Positions 1 through 10,219 of a stretch of DNA of 64,000 nt are shown piece after piece (positions within the stretch are counted from its first letter, which is position 1; each line of letters begins with the position of its first letter). The stretch spans positions 124,001 through 188,000 of the forward strand of contig NZ_RHQN01000002.1 in NCBI RefSeq assembly GCF_003935425.1, read 5' to 3'. The position numbers were made by a program, and so were the translations under genes. This DNA comes from Pseudomonas sp. v388 (GTDB lineage: Bacteria; Pseudomonadota; Gammaproteobacteria; Pseudomonadales; Pseudomonadaceae). The notes under the pieces are model-generated. The model was given only the letters and a program-made list of their open reading frames with translations, had not been told where the DNA came from and made no database searches.

Positions 1-1275
1 CAGAGCCAGTGCGACATCTTCTGGTTCACCGTCGGCCTTGGCGTAGTAGTAACCGGCAACGCCCTGCATCTCAGGGAATTCGCCGACCATCTCGCTCGAC
101 AGGTCACACTTGGAGAGCAAGCCGGCACGGGCAGCGCGCGTTGCATCGCCGCCAATACGCGGCGCGATAAAGGCCGCCAGTTTGGAAACCCGCTCGGCCT
201 TGTCGAAAACGCTGCCCAGCTGAGCCTGGAATACAACGTTCTTCAAACGGTCGTTGAAGGTTTCCAGCTTCTGCTTTTTGTCCTGCTTGAAGAAGAACTC
301 GGCGTCGGTCAGGCGCGGGCGAACCACTTTTTCATTACCGGCGATGATCTGCGCCGGGTCCTTGCTTTCGATGTTGGCCACGGTGATGAAGCGTGGCAGC
401 AACTTGCCGTCGGCATCCAGCAGGCAGAAATACTTCTGGTTGTCCTGCATGGTGGTGATCAGCGCTTCCTGGGGAACATCCAGGAACCGCTCTTCGAAAG
501 AGCAAACCAGCGGAACCGGCCATTCGACCAGGCCAGTCACTTCGTCCAGCAGGCTTGGCGGCACGATGGCGGTGCCTTCCTGCTGGGTAGCCAATTCTTC
601 AATGCGCTTGGCAATGATCTGACGACGTTCGTTGAAATCGGCCAGTACGTGGGCGCCACGCAGGTCGCTCAGGTAGCCGGCTGGCGAAGAAATGCGCACA
701 TCTTCCGGATGGTGGAAGCGGTGACCACGGGAATGACGGCCTGCGCTCTGGGCCAGGATCGTGCAATCCACGACCTGCTCGCCGAACAGCATGACCAGCC
801 ACTGGGTCGGCCGCACGAACTCTTCCTTGCGCGCGCCCCAACGCATGCGCTTGGCGATTGGCAGGTCGTTCAGCGAATCTTCGACGATGGTCGGCAGCAA
901 GCTGACTGTCGGCTTGCCGACGATGCTCTGGCTGTAACGCAGCTTCGGGCCGCTCTGATCGATTTCGCTCAGATCGACGCCGCACTTCTTGGCGAAGCCG
1001 AGTGCGGCCTGGGTCGGATTGCCTTCGGCATCGAATGCCGCCTGACGCGGCGGGCCGTCGAGATTGACGCTACGGTCCGGCTGCTGGATTGCCAGCTCAG
1101 TGATCAGGACAGCCAGGCGGCGCGGCGCGGCATAGACCTGTTTGGCGCTGTAGGTCAGCCCTGCGCCCTGCAGGCCTTTCTCGATACCGGCCAGAAAGGC
1201 ATCGGCCAGGGAACTCAGGGTCTTGGGTGGCAGTTCTTCAGTGCCCAGTTCGACCAGAAAATCTTGAGCACTCAT
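1..1275 (-). CDS. glyS: Glycyl-tRNA synthetase beta subunit (3' end outside window)
   Basis: This is the beta chain of the alpha2beta2 bacterial glycyl-tRNA synthetase, which charges tRNA-Gly in the cytoplasm. The visible 425 residues start [18 protein letters not shown], the standard GlyS N terminus, and stay open to the window edge, so the C-terminal part is missing from view. The ATG at 1275 overlaps the TGA of glyQ as ATGA, so translation is probably coupled and yields equal subunits. No frame disruption is seen. The identification is secure; only the end is unknown. Confidence 0.97.
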   Translation of the reverse strand, partial: MSAQDFLVELGTEELPPKTLSSLADAFLAGIEKGLQGAGLTYSAKQVYAAPRRLAVLITELAIQQPDRSVNLDGPPRQAAFDAEGNPTQAALGFAKKCGVDLSEIDQSGPKLRYSQSIVGKPTVSLLPTIVEDSLNDLPIAKRMRWGARKEEFVRPTQWLVMLFGEQVVDCTILAQSAGRHSRGHRFHHPEDVRISSPAGYLSDLRGAHVLADFNERRQIIAKRIEELATQQEGTAIVPPSLLDEVTGLVEWPVPLVCSFEERFLDVPQEALITTMQDNQKYFCLLDADGKLLPRFITVANIESKDPAQIIAGNEKVVRPRLTDAEFFFKQDKKQKLETFNDRLKNVVFQAQLGSVFDKAERVSKLAAFIAPRIGGDATRAARAGLLSKCDLSSEMVGEFPEMQGVAGYYYAKADGEPEDVALAL

Positions 1276-2219
1276 TGTGCAGCCTCCAGCTTAGCCAACA
1301 CTTCGTCGCGTAGATCAGGCGGCGCCATCGGGAAGCCAAGCTTGGCCCGGGCTTGCAGGTAGCTCTGGGCAACAGAGCGGGCAAGGGTGCGCACGCGCAG
1401 GATGTATTGCTGGCGCGCCGTGACCGAAATCGCCCGGCGAGCATCCAGCAGGTTGAAGGTGTGCGACGCCTTGAGCACCATCTCGTAGCTTGGCAATGGC
1501 AGCTCGAGTTCGATCAGGCGTGCTGCTTCACTCTCGTAGAAATCGAAGAGGTCGAACAGCTTCTCGACATTGGCGTGTTCGAAGTTGTAGGTCGACTGCT
1601 CCACTTCGTTCTGGTGGAACACATCGCCATAGGTCACTTTGCCGAACGGGCCGTCAGCCCAGACCAGGTCGTAGACAGAGTCCACGCCCTGCTGATACAT
1701 CGCCAGACGTTCCAGGCCGTAGGTGATTTCGCCAGTGACCGGGTAGCACTCGATGCCACCGACTTGCTGGAAGTAGGTGAACTGCGAGACTTCCATGCCG
1801 TTGAGCCAGATCTCCCAGCCCAGACCCCAGGCACCCAGAGTCGGCGATTCCCAGTTGTCTTCCACGAAGCGGACGTCATGCACCAGCGGGTCGAGGCCGA
1901 TGTGCTTGAGCGAGCCCAGGTACAGTTCCTGGAAGTTGTCCGGGTTCGGTTTCAGGATCACCTGAAACTGATAGTAATGCTGCAGGCGGTTGGGGTTTTC
2001 CCCGTAACGGCCATCGGTCGGGCGACGGCTTGGCTGTACGTAAGCGGCGTTCCAGGTTTCCGGGCCTACGGCGCGCAGAAACGTGGCGGTGTGGAAAGTG
2101 CCGGCGCCTACTTCCATATCGTAGGGCTGAAGTACCACGCAACCTTGTTCCGCCCAGTATTGCTGGAGGGCGAGGATCAAGTCTTGGAAGGTACGCACGG
2201 CTGGCGTAGGCTGGCTCAC
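1272..2219 (-). CDS. glyQ: Glycyl-tRNA synthetase alpha subunit
   Basis: This is the catalytic alpha chain of glycyl-tRNA synthetase, which activates glycine with ATP. The product is 315 residues, the usual GlyQ length, and begins with the family-typical (V/M)[15 protein letters not shown] chose the GTG at 2219 because AGGTGA lies just upstream and all longer reading adds non-family sequence. It is the first gene of a glyQ-glyS pair, transcribed away from tag, with a 79-base divergent spacer that must hold both promoters. Confidence 0.97.
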   Translation of the reverse strand: MSQPTPAVRTFQDLILALQQYWAEQGCVVLQPYDMEVGAGTFHTATFLRAVGPETWNAAYVQPSRRPTDGRYGENPNRLQHYYQFQVILKPNPDNFQELYLGSLKHIGLDPLVHDVRFVEDNWESPTLGAWGLGWEIWLNGMEVSQFTYFQQVGGIECYPVTGEITYGLERLAMYQQGVDSVYDLVWADGPFGKVTYGDVFHQNEVEQSTYNFEHANVEKLFDLFDFYESEAARLIELELPLPSYEMVLKASHTFNLLDARRAISVTARQQYILRVRTLARSVAQSYLQARAKLGFPMAPPDLRDEVLAKLEAAQ

Positions 2220-2298
2220 AAAATTCACCTGTGCTGGGCTGCGATTCAAAGAGCGGGAGTATACCCGATTCGGCCACGCGTCCACTCTTGGGAGCCTT

Positions 2299-2850
2299 AT
2301 GACACGCTGCTATTGGTGCAACGAAGACCCGCTTTATATCGCCTATCACGATCATGAGTGGGGCGTGCCGCTGCGCGATGCGCAGAAGCTCTTCGAGTTG
2401 CTTTTGCTCGAAGGGTTCCAGGCGGGCCTGTCGTGGATCACGATCCTCAAGCGCCGCGCCCGTTATCGCGAAGTATTGTTCGGCTTCGACGCCGAGCGCC
2501 TGGCGCGGTTGAGCGATGACGAAATCGAGCACCTGATGCTCGACCCGACCATCATCCGCAACCGCCTGAAGCTCAACGCCGTACGCACCAACGCGCGGGC
2601 CTGGCTGGCGCTGGAAGATCCGGTCGGCCTGCTCTGGTCGTTCGTCGACGGCAAGCCCAAAGTCAATCATTTCAGGGACCGCAGCGAGGTGCCGGCGATC
2701 ACGCCAGAAGCCCAGGCCATGAGCAAGGCACTCAAGAAAGCCGGCTTCACCTTCGTCGGCCCTACCATTTGCTACGCCTACATGCAGGCCACCGGCATGG
2801 TCATGGATCACACCACCGATTGTGATCGGTACGCGATTCTGACCCGCTGA
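2299..2850 (+). CDS. tag: DNA-3-methyladenine glycosylase I
   Basis: This base-excision repair enzyme removes 3-methyladenine from alkylated DNA. The 183-residue product carries the Tag zinc ligands at Cys4, His17, His171 and Cys175, and the catalytic-pocket Glu38, all in the positions expected from E. coli Tag. It is divergent from glyQ and is followed 38 bases later by an acyltransferase gene on the same strand, the same neighbours as in P. aeruginosa (recalled). No anomaly is seen. Confidence 0.96.
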   Translation: MTRCYWCNEDPLYIAYHDHEWGVPLRDAQKLFELLLLEGFQAGLSWITILKRRARYREVLFGFDAERLARLSDDEIEHLMLDPTIIRNRLKLNAVRTNARAWLALEDPVGLLWSFVDGKPKVNHFRDRSEVPAITPEAQAMSKALKKAGFTFVGPTICYAYMQATGMVMDHTTDCDRYAILTR

Positions 2851-2888
2851 CGGTTACAATGCCCGCCTCGAGAATTTGGGAGTGATCT

Positions 2889-3776
2889 GTGGATAAGTTC
2901 AAAGGCGCCATGATAGTCGGGGCGTTGCGGTTGTTTGCCCTGTTGCCGTGGCGAGCGGTCCAGTGGGTCGGTACTTCGATCGGCTGGCTGATGTGGAAGA
3001 TTCCCAACAGTTCGCGGGAAGTGGTGCGGATCAATCTATCCAAATGCTTTCCCGAACTGAGCAAGGACGAACTTGAAAAGCTGGTCGGCCGCAGCCTGAT
3101 GGACATCGGCAAGACCTTGACCGAGAGTGCCTGCGCCTGGATCTGGCCCGCCCAGAAATCCATCGACCTGGTGCGTGAAGTCGAGGGTCTGGAAGTGCTT
3201 ACCGCGGCGCTGGCTTCGGGCAAAGGCGTCGTAGGCATCACCAGTCACCTGGGTAACTGGGAAGTGTTGAATCACTTCTATTGCAGCCAGTGCAAACCGA
3301 TCATTTTCTATCGTCCGCCCAAGTTGAAAGCCGTCGATGACTTGCTGCGCAAACAGAGGGTGCAATTGGGCAACCGCGTGGCGGCGTCCACCAAGGAAGG
3401 CATTCTCAGCGTCATCAAGGAAGTGCGCAAAGGCGGTTCGGTGGGTATCCCGGCCGATCCGGAGCCTGCGGAATCGGCGGGCATCTTCGTCCCCTTCTGC
3501 GCCACCCAGGCACTGACCAGCAAATTCGTGCCCAACATGCTGGCCGGCGGCAAGGCAGTCGGCGTATTCCTGCACGCCATGCGCCTGCCGGACGGCTCAG
3601 GTTACAAAGTCGTCCTGGAAGCCGCGCCCGAAGCGATGTACAGCACCGACACCGAAACCTCGGCGGCGGCCATGAGCCAGGTGGTGGAGAAATATGTACG
3701 CGCTTATCCAAGCCAGTACATGTGGACGATGAAACGCTTCAAGAAACGCCCGGCCGGAGAGAAGCGCTGGTATTGA
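2889..3776 (+). CDS. Lipid A late acyltransferase, LpxL/HtrB family
   Basis: This is an inner-membrane acyltransferase that adds a secondary acyl chain to lipid A. The 295-residue product has an N-terminal hydrophobic segment (about residues 8-36) and the family catalytic motif H-x4-E as HLGNWE at residues 120-125. The start is GTG at 2889, preceded by GGGAG. The position beside tag matches P. aeruginosa PA0011, described as HtrB2 (recalled), but Pseudomonas has two such enzymes, so I give no symbol. The start codon lies inside an exact DnaA box (2888-2896). Its 3' end runs into a REP array. Confidence 0.92.
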   Translation: MDKFKGAMIVGALRLFALLPWRAVQWVGTSIGWLMWKIPNSSREVVRINLSKCFPELSKDELEKLVGRSLMDIGKTLTESACAWIWPAQKSIDLVREVEGLEVLTAALASGKGVVGITSHLGNWEVLNHFYCSQCKPIIFYRPPKLKAVDDLLRKQRVQLGNRVAASTKEGILSVIKEVRKGGSVGIPADPEPAESAGIFVPFCATQALTSKFVPNMLAGGKAVGVFLHAMRLPDGSGYKVVLEAAPEAMYSTDTETSAAAMSQVVEKYVRAYPSQYMWTMKRFKKRPAGEKRWY

Positions 3777-3796
3777 AGGGATGAACGTGGTGTCGG

Positions 3797-4706
3797 TGTA
3801 GGAGCGACCCTGGTCGCGATCTGCCGCGCCGCGGCAGCAAACCGGCACACCCGCAGCAGGTCTGTCACCAGGAATACCGCCTTCGCGAGCAAGCTCGCTC
3901 CCACAGTAATCAGATGTGCGCTGAGACCTGTGTAGGAACGACCCTGGTCGCGATCTGCCGCGCCGCGGCAGCAAACCGGCACACCCGCAGCCGATCCGTC
4001 ACCAGGGACACCGCCTTCGCGAGCAAGCTCGCTTCCACAGTAATCAGATGTGCGCTGAGACCTGTGTAGGAGCGACCTCGGTCGCGATCTGCCGCGCCGC
4101 GGCAGCAAACCGGCACACCCGCAGCAGGTCTGTCATCAGGAACACCGCCTTCGCGAGCAAGCTCGCTCCCACAGTAATCAGATGTGCGCTGAGACCTGCG
4201 TAGGAGCGACCTCGGTCGCGATCTGCCGCGCAGCGGCAGCAAACCGGCACACCCGCAGCAGATCCGTCACCAGAGACACCGCCTTCGCGAGCAAGCTCGC
4301 TCCCACAGTAATCAGATGTGCGCTGAGACCTGCGTAGGAACGACCCTGGTCGCGATCTGCCGCGCCGCGGCAGCAAACCGGCACACCCGCAGCAGATCTG
4401 TTACTAGGAACACTGCCTTCGCGAGCAAGCTCGCTCCCACAGTAATCAGATGTGCGCTGAGACCTGTGTAGGAGCGACCCTGGTCGCGATCTGCCGCACA
4501 GCGGCAGCAAACCGGCACACCCGCAGCAGGTCTGTCACAGGGACACCGCCTTCGCGAGCAAGCTCGCTTCCACAGTAATCAGATGTGAGCTGAGACCTGT
4601 GTAGGAGCGACCTCGGTCGCGATCTGCCGCGCCGCGGCAGCAAACCGGCACACCCGCAGCAGATCTGTCACCAGGAACACCGCCTTCGCGAGCAAGCTCG
4701 CTCCTG
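3797..4706. repeat. Seven-unit tandem array of 134-bp REP doublets
   Basis: This fills the 941-base gene-free stretch between the acyltransferase gene and trkA. Units start at 3797, 3931, 4065, 4199, 4333, 4467 and 4600. The period is exactly 134, except one 133-base unit (number 6) that lost a base. Each unit has three palindromic modules: a head TAGGAGCGACC..GGTCGCGA, a perfect hairpin CTGCCGCG-C-CGCGGCAG (varied in units 4 and 6), and a tail CTTCGCGAGCAAGCTCGCT in inverted orientation. The head core alternates between CCTGG (units 1, 2, 5, 6) and CTCGG (3, 4, 7). Head and tail resemble dispersed Pseudomonas REP elements. Short Arg/Ala-rich frames inside it are not genes. Confidence 0.95.
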
Positions 4707-4717
4707 CAGGCGAGTCG

Positions 4718-6091
4718 TCAGAAAAAGCTCAACCCCACCTGGAACAGCCGCTCCACGTCGCGAATGTATTTCTTGTCCACCAGAAACATGATCACGTGAT
4801 CGCCGGACTCGATCATGGTGATGTCGTGGGCGATCAGGACTTCGTCCTTGCGGATGATGGCGCCGATGGTGGTGCCTTGCGGCAGGGCGATGTCCTTGAT
4901 AGGGCGGCCAATGACCTTGCTGGATTTGCTGTCGCCATGCGCCACGACTTCGATCGCCTCCGCAGCGCCTCGGCGCAGGGAGTGGACGCTCACGATATCG
5001 CCACGCCGCACGTGGGCCAGCAAGGTGCCGATGGTTGCCAGTTGCGGGCTCAGGGCGATATCGATCTCGCCGCCCTGCACCAGATCCACGTAGGCCGGGT
5101 TATTGATCAGCGTCATCACTTTGCGCGCGCCCAGCCGTTTGGCCAGCAGCGACGACATGATGTTGGCCTCGTCATCGTTGGTCAGAGCCAGAAAGAGGTC
5201 GGTGTCACCGATGTTCTCTTCCATCAGCAAGTCGCGGTCCGAAGAACTGCCTTGCAACACCACCGTGCTGTCGAGGTTCTCCGACAGATATCGGCAACGC
5301 GAAGGGTTCATCTCGATGATCTTGACCTGATAACGGCTTTCGATGGCCTCGGCCAGACGCTCGCCGATGTTGCCGCCGCCAGCGATCACGATGCGTTTGT
5401 AGCTTTCATCCAGCTGCCGCAGCTCACCCATGACCGCGCGGATATGCGCCTTGGCGGCGATGAAGAACACTTCGTCGTCGGCTTCGATAACGGTATCGCC
5501 CTGGGGCAGGATCGGCCGGTCGCGGCGGAAGATGGCCGCAACGCGGGTGTCGACATTGGGCATGTGGGCACGCAATTGGCGCAACTGTTGGCCAACCAGC
5601 GGACCGCCGTAGTAAGCCTTCACGCCGACCAGTTGAGCCTTGCCCTGACCAAAATCGATCACCTGCAACGCGCCGGGATATTCGATCAGGCGCTTGATGT
5701 AGTTGGTCACCACTTGCTCGGGGCTGATCAACACATCCACCGGAATCGCATCGTTGTCGAACAGCCCGGCGCGGGTCAGGTATGCACCTTCACGAACCCG
5801 AGCGATTTTGGTCGGCGTCTTGAACAGGGTGAACGCGACCTGACAGGCAACCATATTGGTTTCGTCGCTGTTGGTTACCGCCACCAGCATATCGGCATCG
5901 TCGGCACCGGCCTGGCGCAGCACCGTCGGGAACGAACCCCGGCCTTGCACCGTGCGGATGTCCAGGCGGTCGCCGAGGTCGCGCAGCCGATCACCGTCGG
6001 TGTCGACCACGGTTATGTCATTGGCTTCGCTGGCCAGATGTTCGGCTAGCGTGCCACCGACCTGTCCTGCACCCAGGATGATGATTTTCAT
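4718..6091 (-). CDS. trkA: Trk potassium uptake system peripheral protein TrkA
   Basis: This is the cytoplasmic NAD(H)-binding regulatory subunit of the Trk K+ transporter. The 457-residue product has the duplicated TrkA_N/TrkA_C layout: a first Rossmann motif [14 protein letters not shown] near residues 7-20 and a second, [15 protein letters not shown], near residue 240. It is the last gene of the def-fmt-rsmB-trkA series, 14 bases after rsmB. Its stop is only about 10 bases from the REP array, which may terminate the transcript. Confidence 0.97.
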   Translation of the reverse strand: MKIIILGAGQVGGTLAEHLASEANDITVVDTDGDRLRDLGDRLDIRTVQGRGSFPTVLRQAGADDADMLVAVTNSDETNMVACQVAFTLFKTPTKIARVREGAYLTRAGLFDNDAIPVDVLISPEQVVTNYIKRLIEYPGALQVIDFGQGKAQLVGVKAYYGGPLVGQQLRQLRAHMPNVDTRVAAIFRRDRPILPQGDTVIEADDEVFFIAAKAHIRAVMGELRQLDESYKRIVIAGGGNIGERLAEAIESRYQVKIIEMNPSRCRYLSENLDSTVVLQGSSSDRDLLMEENIGDTDLFLALTNDDEANIMSSLLAKRLGARKVMTLINNPAYVDLVQGGEIDIALSPQLATIGTLLAHVRRGDIVSVHSLRRGAAEAIEVVAHGDSKSSKVIGRPIKDIALPQGTTIGAIIRKDEVLIAHDITMIESGDHVIMFLVDKKYIRDVERLFQVGLSFF

Positions 6092-6105
6092 ACGGCAATC
6101 TCCTG

Positions 6106-7434
6106 TCAGCGCTTGGTCGAGGCAGCGATCTTCATCAGCTTGGCGTAATAGAAGCCGTCGTGACCGCCCTCTTGGGCCAGCAGTTGACGGCCATGGGGCT
6201 GGCGGATGCCTGCCGGCGGCTGGCCGAGCTGCCCGGCGATATCCAGCTCACGAGCACCGGATGTGCGAGCGAGGAACGCCTCGATCACTTCGGTGTTCTC
6301 GGTCGGCAAGGTCGAGCAGGTGGCGTACAGCAGGATGCCGCCCACTTCCAGCGTAGGCCACAGCGCGTCGAGCAGTTCACCTTGCAAGGCTGCCAGCGCC
6401 ACGATGTCGTCGGGCTGACGGGTCAGCTTGATGTCCGGGTGGCGGCGAATCACGCCGGTTGCCGAACAGGGTGCGTCGAGCAGAATGCGCTGGAATGGCT
6501 TGCCGTCCCACCACTTGGCGGTATCGCGGGCGTCGGTGGCGATCAGTTCGGCGTCCAGGCCCAGGCGATCAAGGTTTTCCCGCACGCGGACCAGGCGCTT
6601 GGCTTCCAGATCAACCGCGACCACGCCAGCGAGCTGCGGTTGTACTTCCAGCACATGGCAGGTCTTGCCGCCCGGTGCACAGCACGCGTCGAGCACGCGC
6701 TGCCCCGGCGCCAGTTCCAGCAGGTCGGCGGCCAGTTGCGCGGCTTCGTCCTGCACGCTGATCCAGCCTTCGGCAAAGCCCGGGAGCGTGCGCACGTCGC
6801 AGGGTTCGGCGAGCAGAATGCCGTCCTGGCTGAACGTACAGGGCGATGCTTCATGCCCGGCAGCCTTGAGCAGCTCAAGGTATTGAGCGCGACTGTTATG
6901 ACGACGATTAATCCGCAGGATCATCGGCGGATGCGCATTGTTGGCGGCGCAGATGGCTTCCCACTGCTCAGGCCAGGCGGCTTTCAAGGCTTTTTGCAGC
7001 CAGCGCGGATGAGCCGTGCGCACCACCGGGTCATGTTCCAGTTCGACCAGCAGCGCTGCGCCGTCCCGTTGTGCGTTACGCAGCACGGCGTTGAGCAAAC
7101 CTTTGGCCCATGGTTTTTTCAGCTTGTCCGCGCAGCCGACGGTCTCGCCAATGGCGGCGTGGGCGGGGATTCGGCTGTAGAACAGCTGATACAGACCCAC
7201 CAGCAACAGCGCTTCGACATCGGCGTCGGCAGCCTTGAATGGTTTTTGCAGCAGCTTGGCCGCCAGCGCCGACAGACGCGGCTGCCAGCGGGCGGTGCCG
7301 AACGCCAGATCCTGGGTCAGGCCGCGATCACGGGCGTCGACTTTATCCAGTTGGGTTGGCAACGAACTGTTCAGCGATGCCTTGCCGCTGAGGACTGCAG
7401 CCAGAGCCTTGGCGGCCGCCAGACGCGGGTTCAT
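6106..7434 (-). CDS. rsmB: 16S rRNA (cytosine-967-C5)-methyltransferase
   Basis: This enzyme (also called Sun/Fmu) methylates C967 of 16S rRNA with S-adenosylmethionine. The 442-residue product has an N-terminal NusB-like RNA-binding domain (about 1-140) and a C-terminal methyltransferase domain. Visible motifs are CCAPGGKT (SAM binding), [15 protein letters not shown], and YATCST with the catalytic cysteine. The ATG at 7434 overlaps the fmt TGA as ATGA, which fixes the start and suggests coupling. The upstream extension of this frame only reads through fmt. Confidence 0.97.
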   Translation of the reverse strand: MNPRLAAAKALAAVLSGKASLNSSLPTQLDKVDARDRGLTQDLAFGTARWQPRLSALAAKLLQKPFKAADADVEALLLVGLYQLFYSRIPAHAAIGETVGCADKLKKPWAKGLLNAVLRNAQRDGAALLVELEHDPVVRTAHPRWLQKALKAAWPEQWEAICAANNAHPPMILRINRRHNSRAQYLELLKAAGHEASPCTFSQDGILLAEPCDVRTLPGFAEGWISVQDEAAQLAADLLELAPGQRVLDACCAPGGKTCHVLEVQPQLAGVVAVDLEAKRLVRVRENLDRLGLDAELIATDARDTAKWWDGKPFQRILLDAPCSATGVIRRHPDIKLTRQPDDIVALAALQGELLDALWPTLEVGGILLYATCSTLPTENTEVIEAFLARTSGARELDIAGQLGQPPAGIRQPHGRQLLAQEGGHDGFYYAKLMKIAASTKR

Positions 7435-8375
7435 CGACCCAGTACCGTGCCGGTCGCGAATTTCTCGCGGCGGCTGTTGAACAGGTCTGTGAAGTTCAGC
7501 GGTTTGCCGCCCGGTAGTTGCAAGCGCGTCAGACGCAATGCGCCCTGGCCGCAAGCGACGATCAGGCCGTCCTTGCTGGCGCCGAGAATCGTACCCGGCG
7601 CACCCTGCCCTTCGGCCAGACCTGCGGCGAGAATCTTCAACGTTTCTTCGTTCAAGGTGCTGTGGCAGATCGGCCACGGGTTGAACGCGCGGACCAGACG
7701 TTCCAGCTCATCGGCCGGACGCGTCCAGTCGATACGCGCTTCATCCTTGTTCAGCTTGTGGGCGTAGGTGGCCAGGCTGTCGTCCTGAACCTCACCCACC
7801 AACGAACCATCTGCCAGCCCGGCGATGACTTGCAGCACGGCTGGCGGGCCAAGTTCGGCCAGGCGATCGTGCAGCGAACCGCCGGTATCTTCGGCGCTGA
7901 TCGCAGTAATGGTCTTGAGCAGCATCGGCCCGGTATCCAGCCCGGCTTCCATGCGCATCACGGTCACGCCGCTCTCGGCATCGCCGGCCTGCACCGCGCG
8001 CTGGATCGGCGCTGCGCCGCGCCAGCGAGGCAGCAGCGAGGCATGGCTGTTAATGCAGCCCAGGCGCGGAATATCCAGCACCACCTGCGGCAGGATCAGG
8101 CCGTAGGCGACCACCACCATCAGGTCGGGCTTGAGCGCGGCCAGTTCGGCCTGGGCGTCGGCATCGCGCAAGGTCGGCGGCTGCAAGACCTGCACACCGT
8201 GCTGCAAAGCCAGTTGCTTGACCGGGCTGGGCATCAGTTTCTGGCCGCGACCCGCCGGACGATCAGGCTGGGTGTAGACCGCAACGATCTGGTGAGGGCT
8301 GTCGAGCAGGGCCTTGAGGTGTTCGGCGGCGAAGTCCGGGGTGCCGGCGAAAACGATGCGCAGTGGCTCAGTCAT
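7431..8375 (-). CDS. fmt: Methionyl-tRNA formyltransferase
   Basis: This enzyme formylates initiator Met-tRNA using 10-formyl-tetrahydrofolate. The 314-residue product starts [17 protein letters not shown] and contains the active-site segment [17 protein letters not shown]. It follows def, the gene for the enzyme that later removes the formyl group, and overlaps rsmB by four bases. A hairpin with a T-rich tail lies between def and fmt, so fmt may also have its own promoter. Confidence 0.97.
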   Translation of the reverse strand: MTEPLRIVFAGTPDFAAEHLKALLDSPHQIVAVYTQPDRPAGRGQKLMPSPVKQLALQHGVQVLQPPTLRDADAQAELAALKPDLMVVVAYGLILPQVVLDIPRLGCINSHASLLPRWRGAAPIQRAVQAGDAESGVTVMRMEAGLDTGPMLLKTITAISAEDTGGSLHDRLAELGPPAVLQVIAGLADGSLVGEVQDDSLATYAHKLNKDEARIDWTRPADELERLVRAFNPWPICHSTLNEETLKILAAGLAEGQGAPGTILGASKDGLIVACGQGALRLTRLQLPGGKPLNFTDLFNSRREKFATGTVLGR

Positions 8376-8396
8376 GGGCTTCTCATCTGAAAAAAG

Positions 8397-8419
8397 AAAA
8401 GGCCCTGAACAGGCCTTTT
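8397..8419 (-). terminator. Hairpin between def and fmt
   Basis: Read on the minus strand this is AAAAGGCC-tgttcag-GGCCTTTT followed by CTTTTTT. It has an 8-bp perfect stem and a U-rich tail, 11 bases after the def stop and upstream of the fmt start. It looks like an intrinsic terminator or a partial attenuator, which would make def expression higher than fmt-rsmB-trkA. Confidence 0.7.
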
Positions 8420-8430
8420 GAGGTGACGGA

Positions 8431-8937
8431 TCAGGCGTTCTGCTTGTGCTGTTTTTCAAGCTTCTTCTTGATCCGGTCACGCTTGAGATTGGAGAGGTAG
8501 TCAACGAACAGCTTGCCGTTCAAGTGATCGCATTCGTGCTGGATGCACACGGCGAGCAAGCCTTCGGCGATCAGCTCATAGGGCTGGCCGTCGCGGTCCA
8601 GCGCCTTGACGCGGACTTTCTGCGGACGGTCTACGTTTTCGTAGAAGCCCGGCACCGACAGGCAGCCTTCCTGATACTGATCCATTTCATCGGTCAGCAT
8701 CTCGATCTCGGGGTTGATGAACACCCGCGGCTCGCTGCGATCCTCGCTCAGGTCCATGACCACGACGCGCTTGTGAACGTTGACCTGGGTCGCCGCCAGA
8801 CCAATTCCTGGCGCTTCATACATGGTTTCAAACATGTCGTCGACCAACTGGCGGATGCCGTCGTCTACTATCGACACGGGCTTTGCGATGGTGCGCAGGC
8901 GCGAGTCGGGAAATTCGAGAATGTTTAGGATGGCCAT
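8431..8937 (-). CDS. def: Peptide deformylase
   Basis: This metalloenzyme removes the N-formyl group from new polypeptides. The 168-residue product has all three family motifs: GIGLAATQ (45-52), EGCLSVPG with metal ligand Cys92, and QHECDHLNG with His134, catalytic Glu135 and His138. The ATG at 8937 gives the canonical [15 protein letters not shown] start. It is divergent from the LysM gene and heads the def-fmt-rsmB-trkA cluster. Confidence 0.97.
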   Translation of the reverse strand: MAILNILEFPDSRLRTIAKPVSIVDDGIRQLVDDMFETMYEAPGIGLAATQVNVHKRVVVMDLSEDRSEPRVFINPEIEMLTDEMDQYQEGCLSVPGFYENVDRPQKVRVKALDRDGQPYELIAEGLLAVCIQHECDHLNGKLFVDYLSNLKRDRIKKKLEKQHKQNA

Positions 8938-9071
8938 ATACGTAAGAGCTGCACTGTAGGGTAAAGTCAAAATCGGCTGCCGGCTTGGGACATCGAAGCG
9001 AGGCAGGCCTGATAACGAGCCTGTTGGGACTCTATGTTCACGCGAAGCAACATGATAAAGGGATTCACCGC

Positions 9072-10097
9072 ATGAGGAAATCACTACTCGCCTTGCTGCT
9101 GTTGACCGCCAGCGGTCTTGTCCAGGCGCAAGTGCAGCTCAGGGAAGGCCATCCGCAGCGTTATACCGTCGTCGCCGGAGACACGCTGTGGGATATTTCC
9201 GGGAAATTCCTCAGTGAACCCTGGAAGTGGCGGGAAGTATGGCGGGCCAATCCGCAGGTGAGTGATCCGGACCTTATCTATCCTGGCGATTCGCTGTCGC
9301 TGGTGTACATCGACGGCCAGCCACGCGTGACCCTCAGTCGCGGCGAGTCGCGCGGGACGATCAAATTGTCACCGCGTGTGCGCAGCACCCCGACCGTCGA
9401 GGCGATTCCCAGCATTCCTTTGGGCGCGATCAATGCCTTTCTGATCAGCAACCGGATCGTCGACAGCGCCGAGCAATTCCAGACCGCGCCGTACATCGTG
9501 GCCGGTAACGCCGAGCGCGTGCTCAGTGGCCGAGGCGACCGCATCTATGCGCGCGGCACCCTTGATCCGGAACATTCGGTGTACGGCATTTTCCGTCAGG
9601 GCAAGACTTACACCGACCCGGAAACCAAAGAGGTCTTGGGCATCAACGCCGATGACATCGGTGGCGGTGAGATCGTTGCCACCGAAGGCGATATCTCGAC
9701 CATGGTGCTGCAACGCTCCACCCAAGAGGTGCGACTGGGGGATCGGCTGTTCAGCAGCGAAGAACGGGCCATCAATTCAACGTTCATGCCTGCCGCGCCG
9801 CAAACCGCCATCGAGGGCCTGATTGTCGACGTGCCCCGTGGCGTCACCCAGATTGGCGAGTACGACGTAGTGACCCTGAACAGAGGCAAGCGCGACGGAC
9901 TGGCGGAAGGCAATGTGCTGGCGATTTTCAAGACCGGCGAAACCGTGCGTGACCGCATCACCGGCGAGTCGGTCAAGATCCCTGACGAACGTGCCGGCCT
10001 GCTGATGGTGTTTCGTACGTACGACAAATTGAGCTACGGATTGGTCCTGCAAGCCAATCGATCGATGGCCATCATGGATAAGGTGCGTAACCCTTAA
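9072..10097 (+). CDS. LysM-domain exported protein
   Basis: This 341-residue protein has a signal peptide (about residues 1-18, ending VQAQ) and one LysM domain directly after it ([18 protein letters not shown] onward, about 27-75), so it probably binds peptidoglycan in the periplasm. The remaining about 260 residues resemble no enzyme I recognise. The ATG at 9072 is chosen because AAAGGGA precedes it and the signal peptide starts there. It lies between def and dprA as in P. aeruginosa PA0020 (recalled). The exact role is unknown. Confidence 0.9.
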   Translation: MRKSLLALLLLTASGLVQAQVQLREGHPQRYTVVAGDTLWDISGKFLSEPWKWREVWRANPQVSDPDLIYPGDSLSLVYIDGQPRVTLSRGESRGTIKLSPRVRSTPTVEAIPSIPLGAINAFLISNRIVDSAEQFQTAPYIVAGNAERVLSGRGDRIYARGTLDPEHSVYGIFRQGKTYTDPETKEVLGINADDIGGGEIVATEGDISTMVLQRSTQEVRLGDRLFSSEERAINSTFMPAAPQTAIEGLIVDVPRGVTQIGEYDVVTLNRGKRDGLAEGNVLAIFKTGETVRDRITGESVKIPDERAGLLMVFRTYDKLSYGLVLQANRSMAIMDKVRNP

Positions 10098-10103
10098 CGC
10101 TAT

Positions 10104-10128
10104 GTTTCAGTTTTGAGACGTTTTTTTT
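10104..10128 (+). terminator. Intrinsic terminator after the LysM gene
   Basis: GTTTCA-gttt-TGAGAC forms a 6-bp stem with one G-U pair, followed by G and eight T residues. It begins 7 bases after the LysM stop codon. The stem is short but the T run is strong. Confidence 0.65.
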
Positions 10129-10165
10129 CATTGATTCACAACTTTTCAAATTGTTGTCAACAGAG

Positions 10166-10174
10166 TTATCCACA
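10166..10174 (+). promoter_or_regulatory. Exact DnaA box upstream of dprA
   Basis: TTATCCACA lies 46 bases before the dprA start, at the end of a stretch (10098-10165) with about 32% GC by my count, far below the surroundings. Further exact boxes lie inside dprA (10783-10791) and tsaC (11521-11529, opposite strand). It could be a DnaA-responsive promoter site for dprA or part of a DnaA-binding cluster. Function is inferred only. Confidence 0.5.
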
Positions 10175-10219
10175 GGTTTGTCCGCTCATTGAGCGCGCAT
10201 CTGGATCAAGGACGATCTT

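Noticed and set aside
3704-4643. Six overlapping minus-strand frames of Arg/Ala/Cys-rich proteins in the region after the acyltransferase gene
   Set aside because: They repeat the same residues because the DNA is a 134-bp tandem array. The period is not a multiple of three, so frames shift from unit to unit. There is no ribosome site or coding bias.
4796-6049. 417-residue plus-strand frame opposite trkA
   Set aside because: It is His/Gln/Asp-rich with no domain, the mirror of trkA codon bias.
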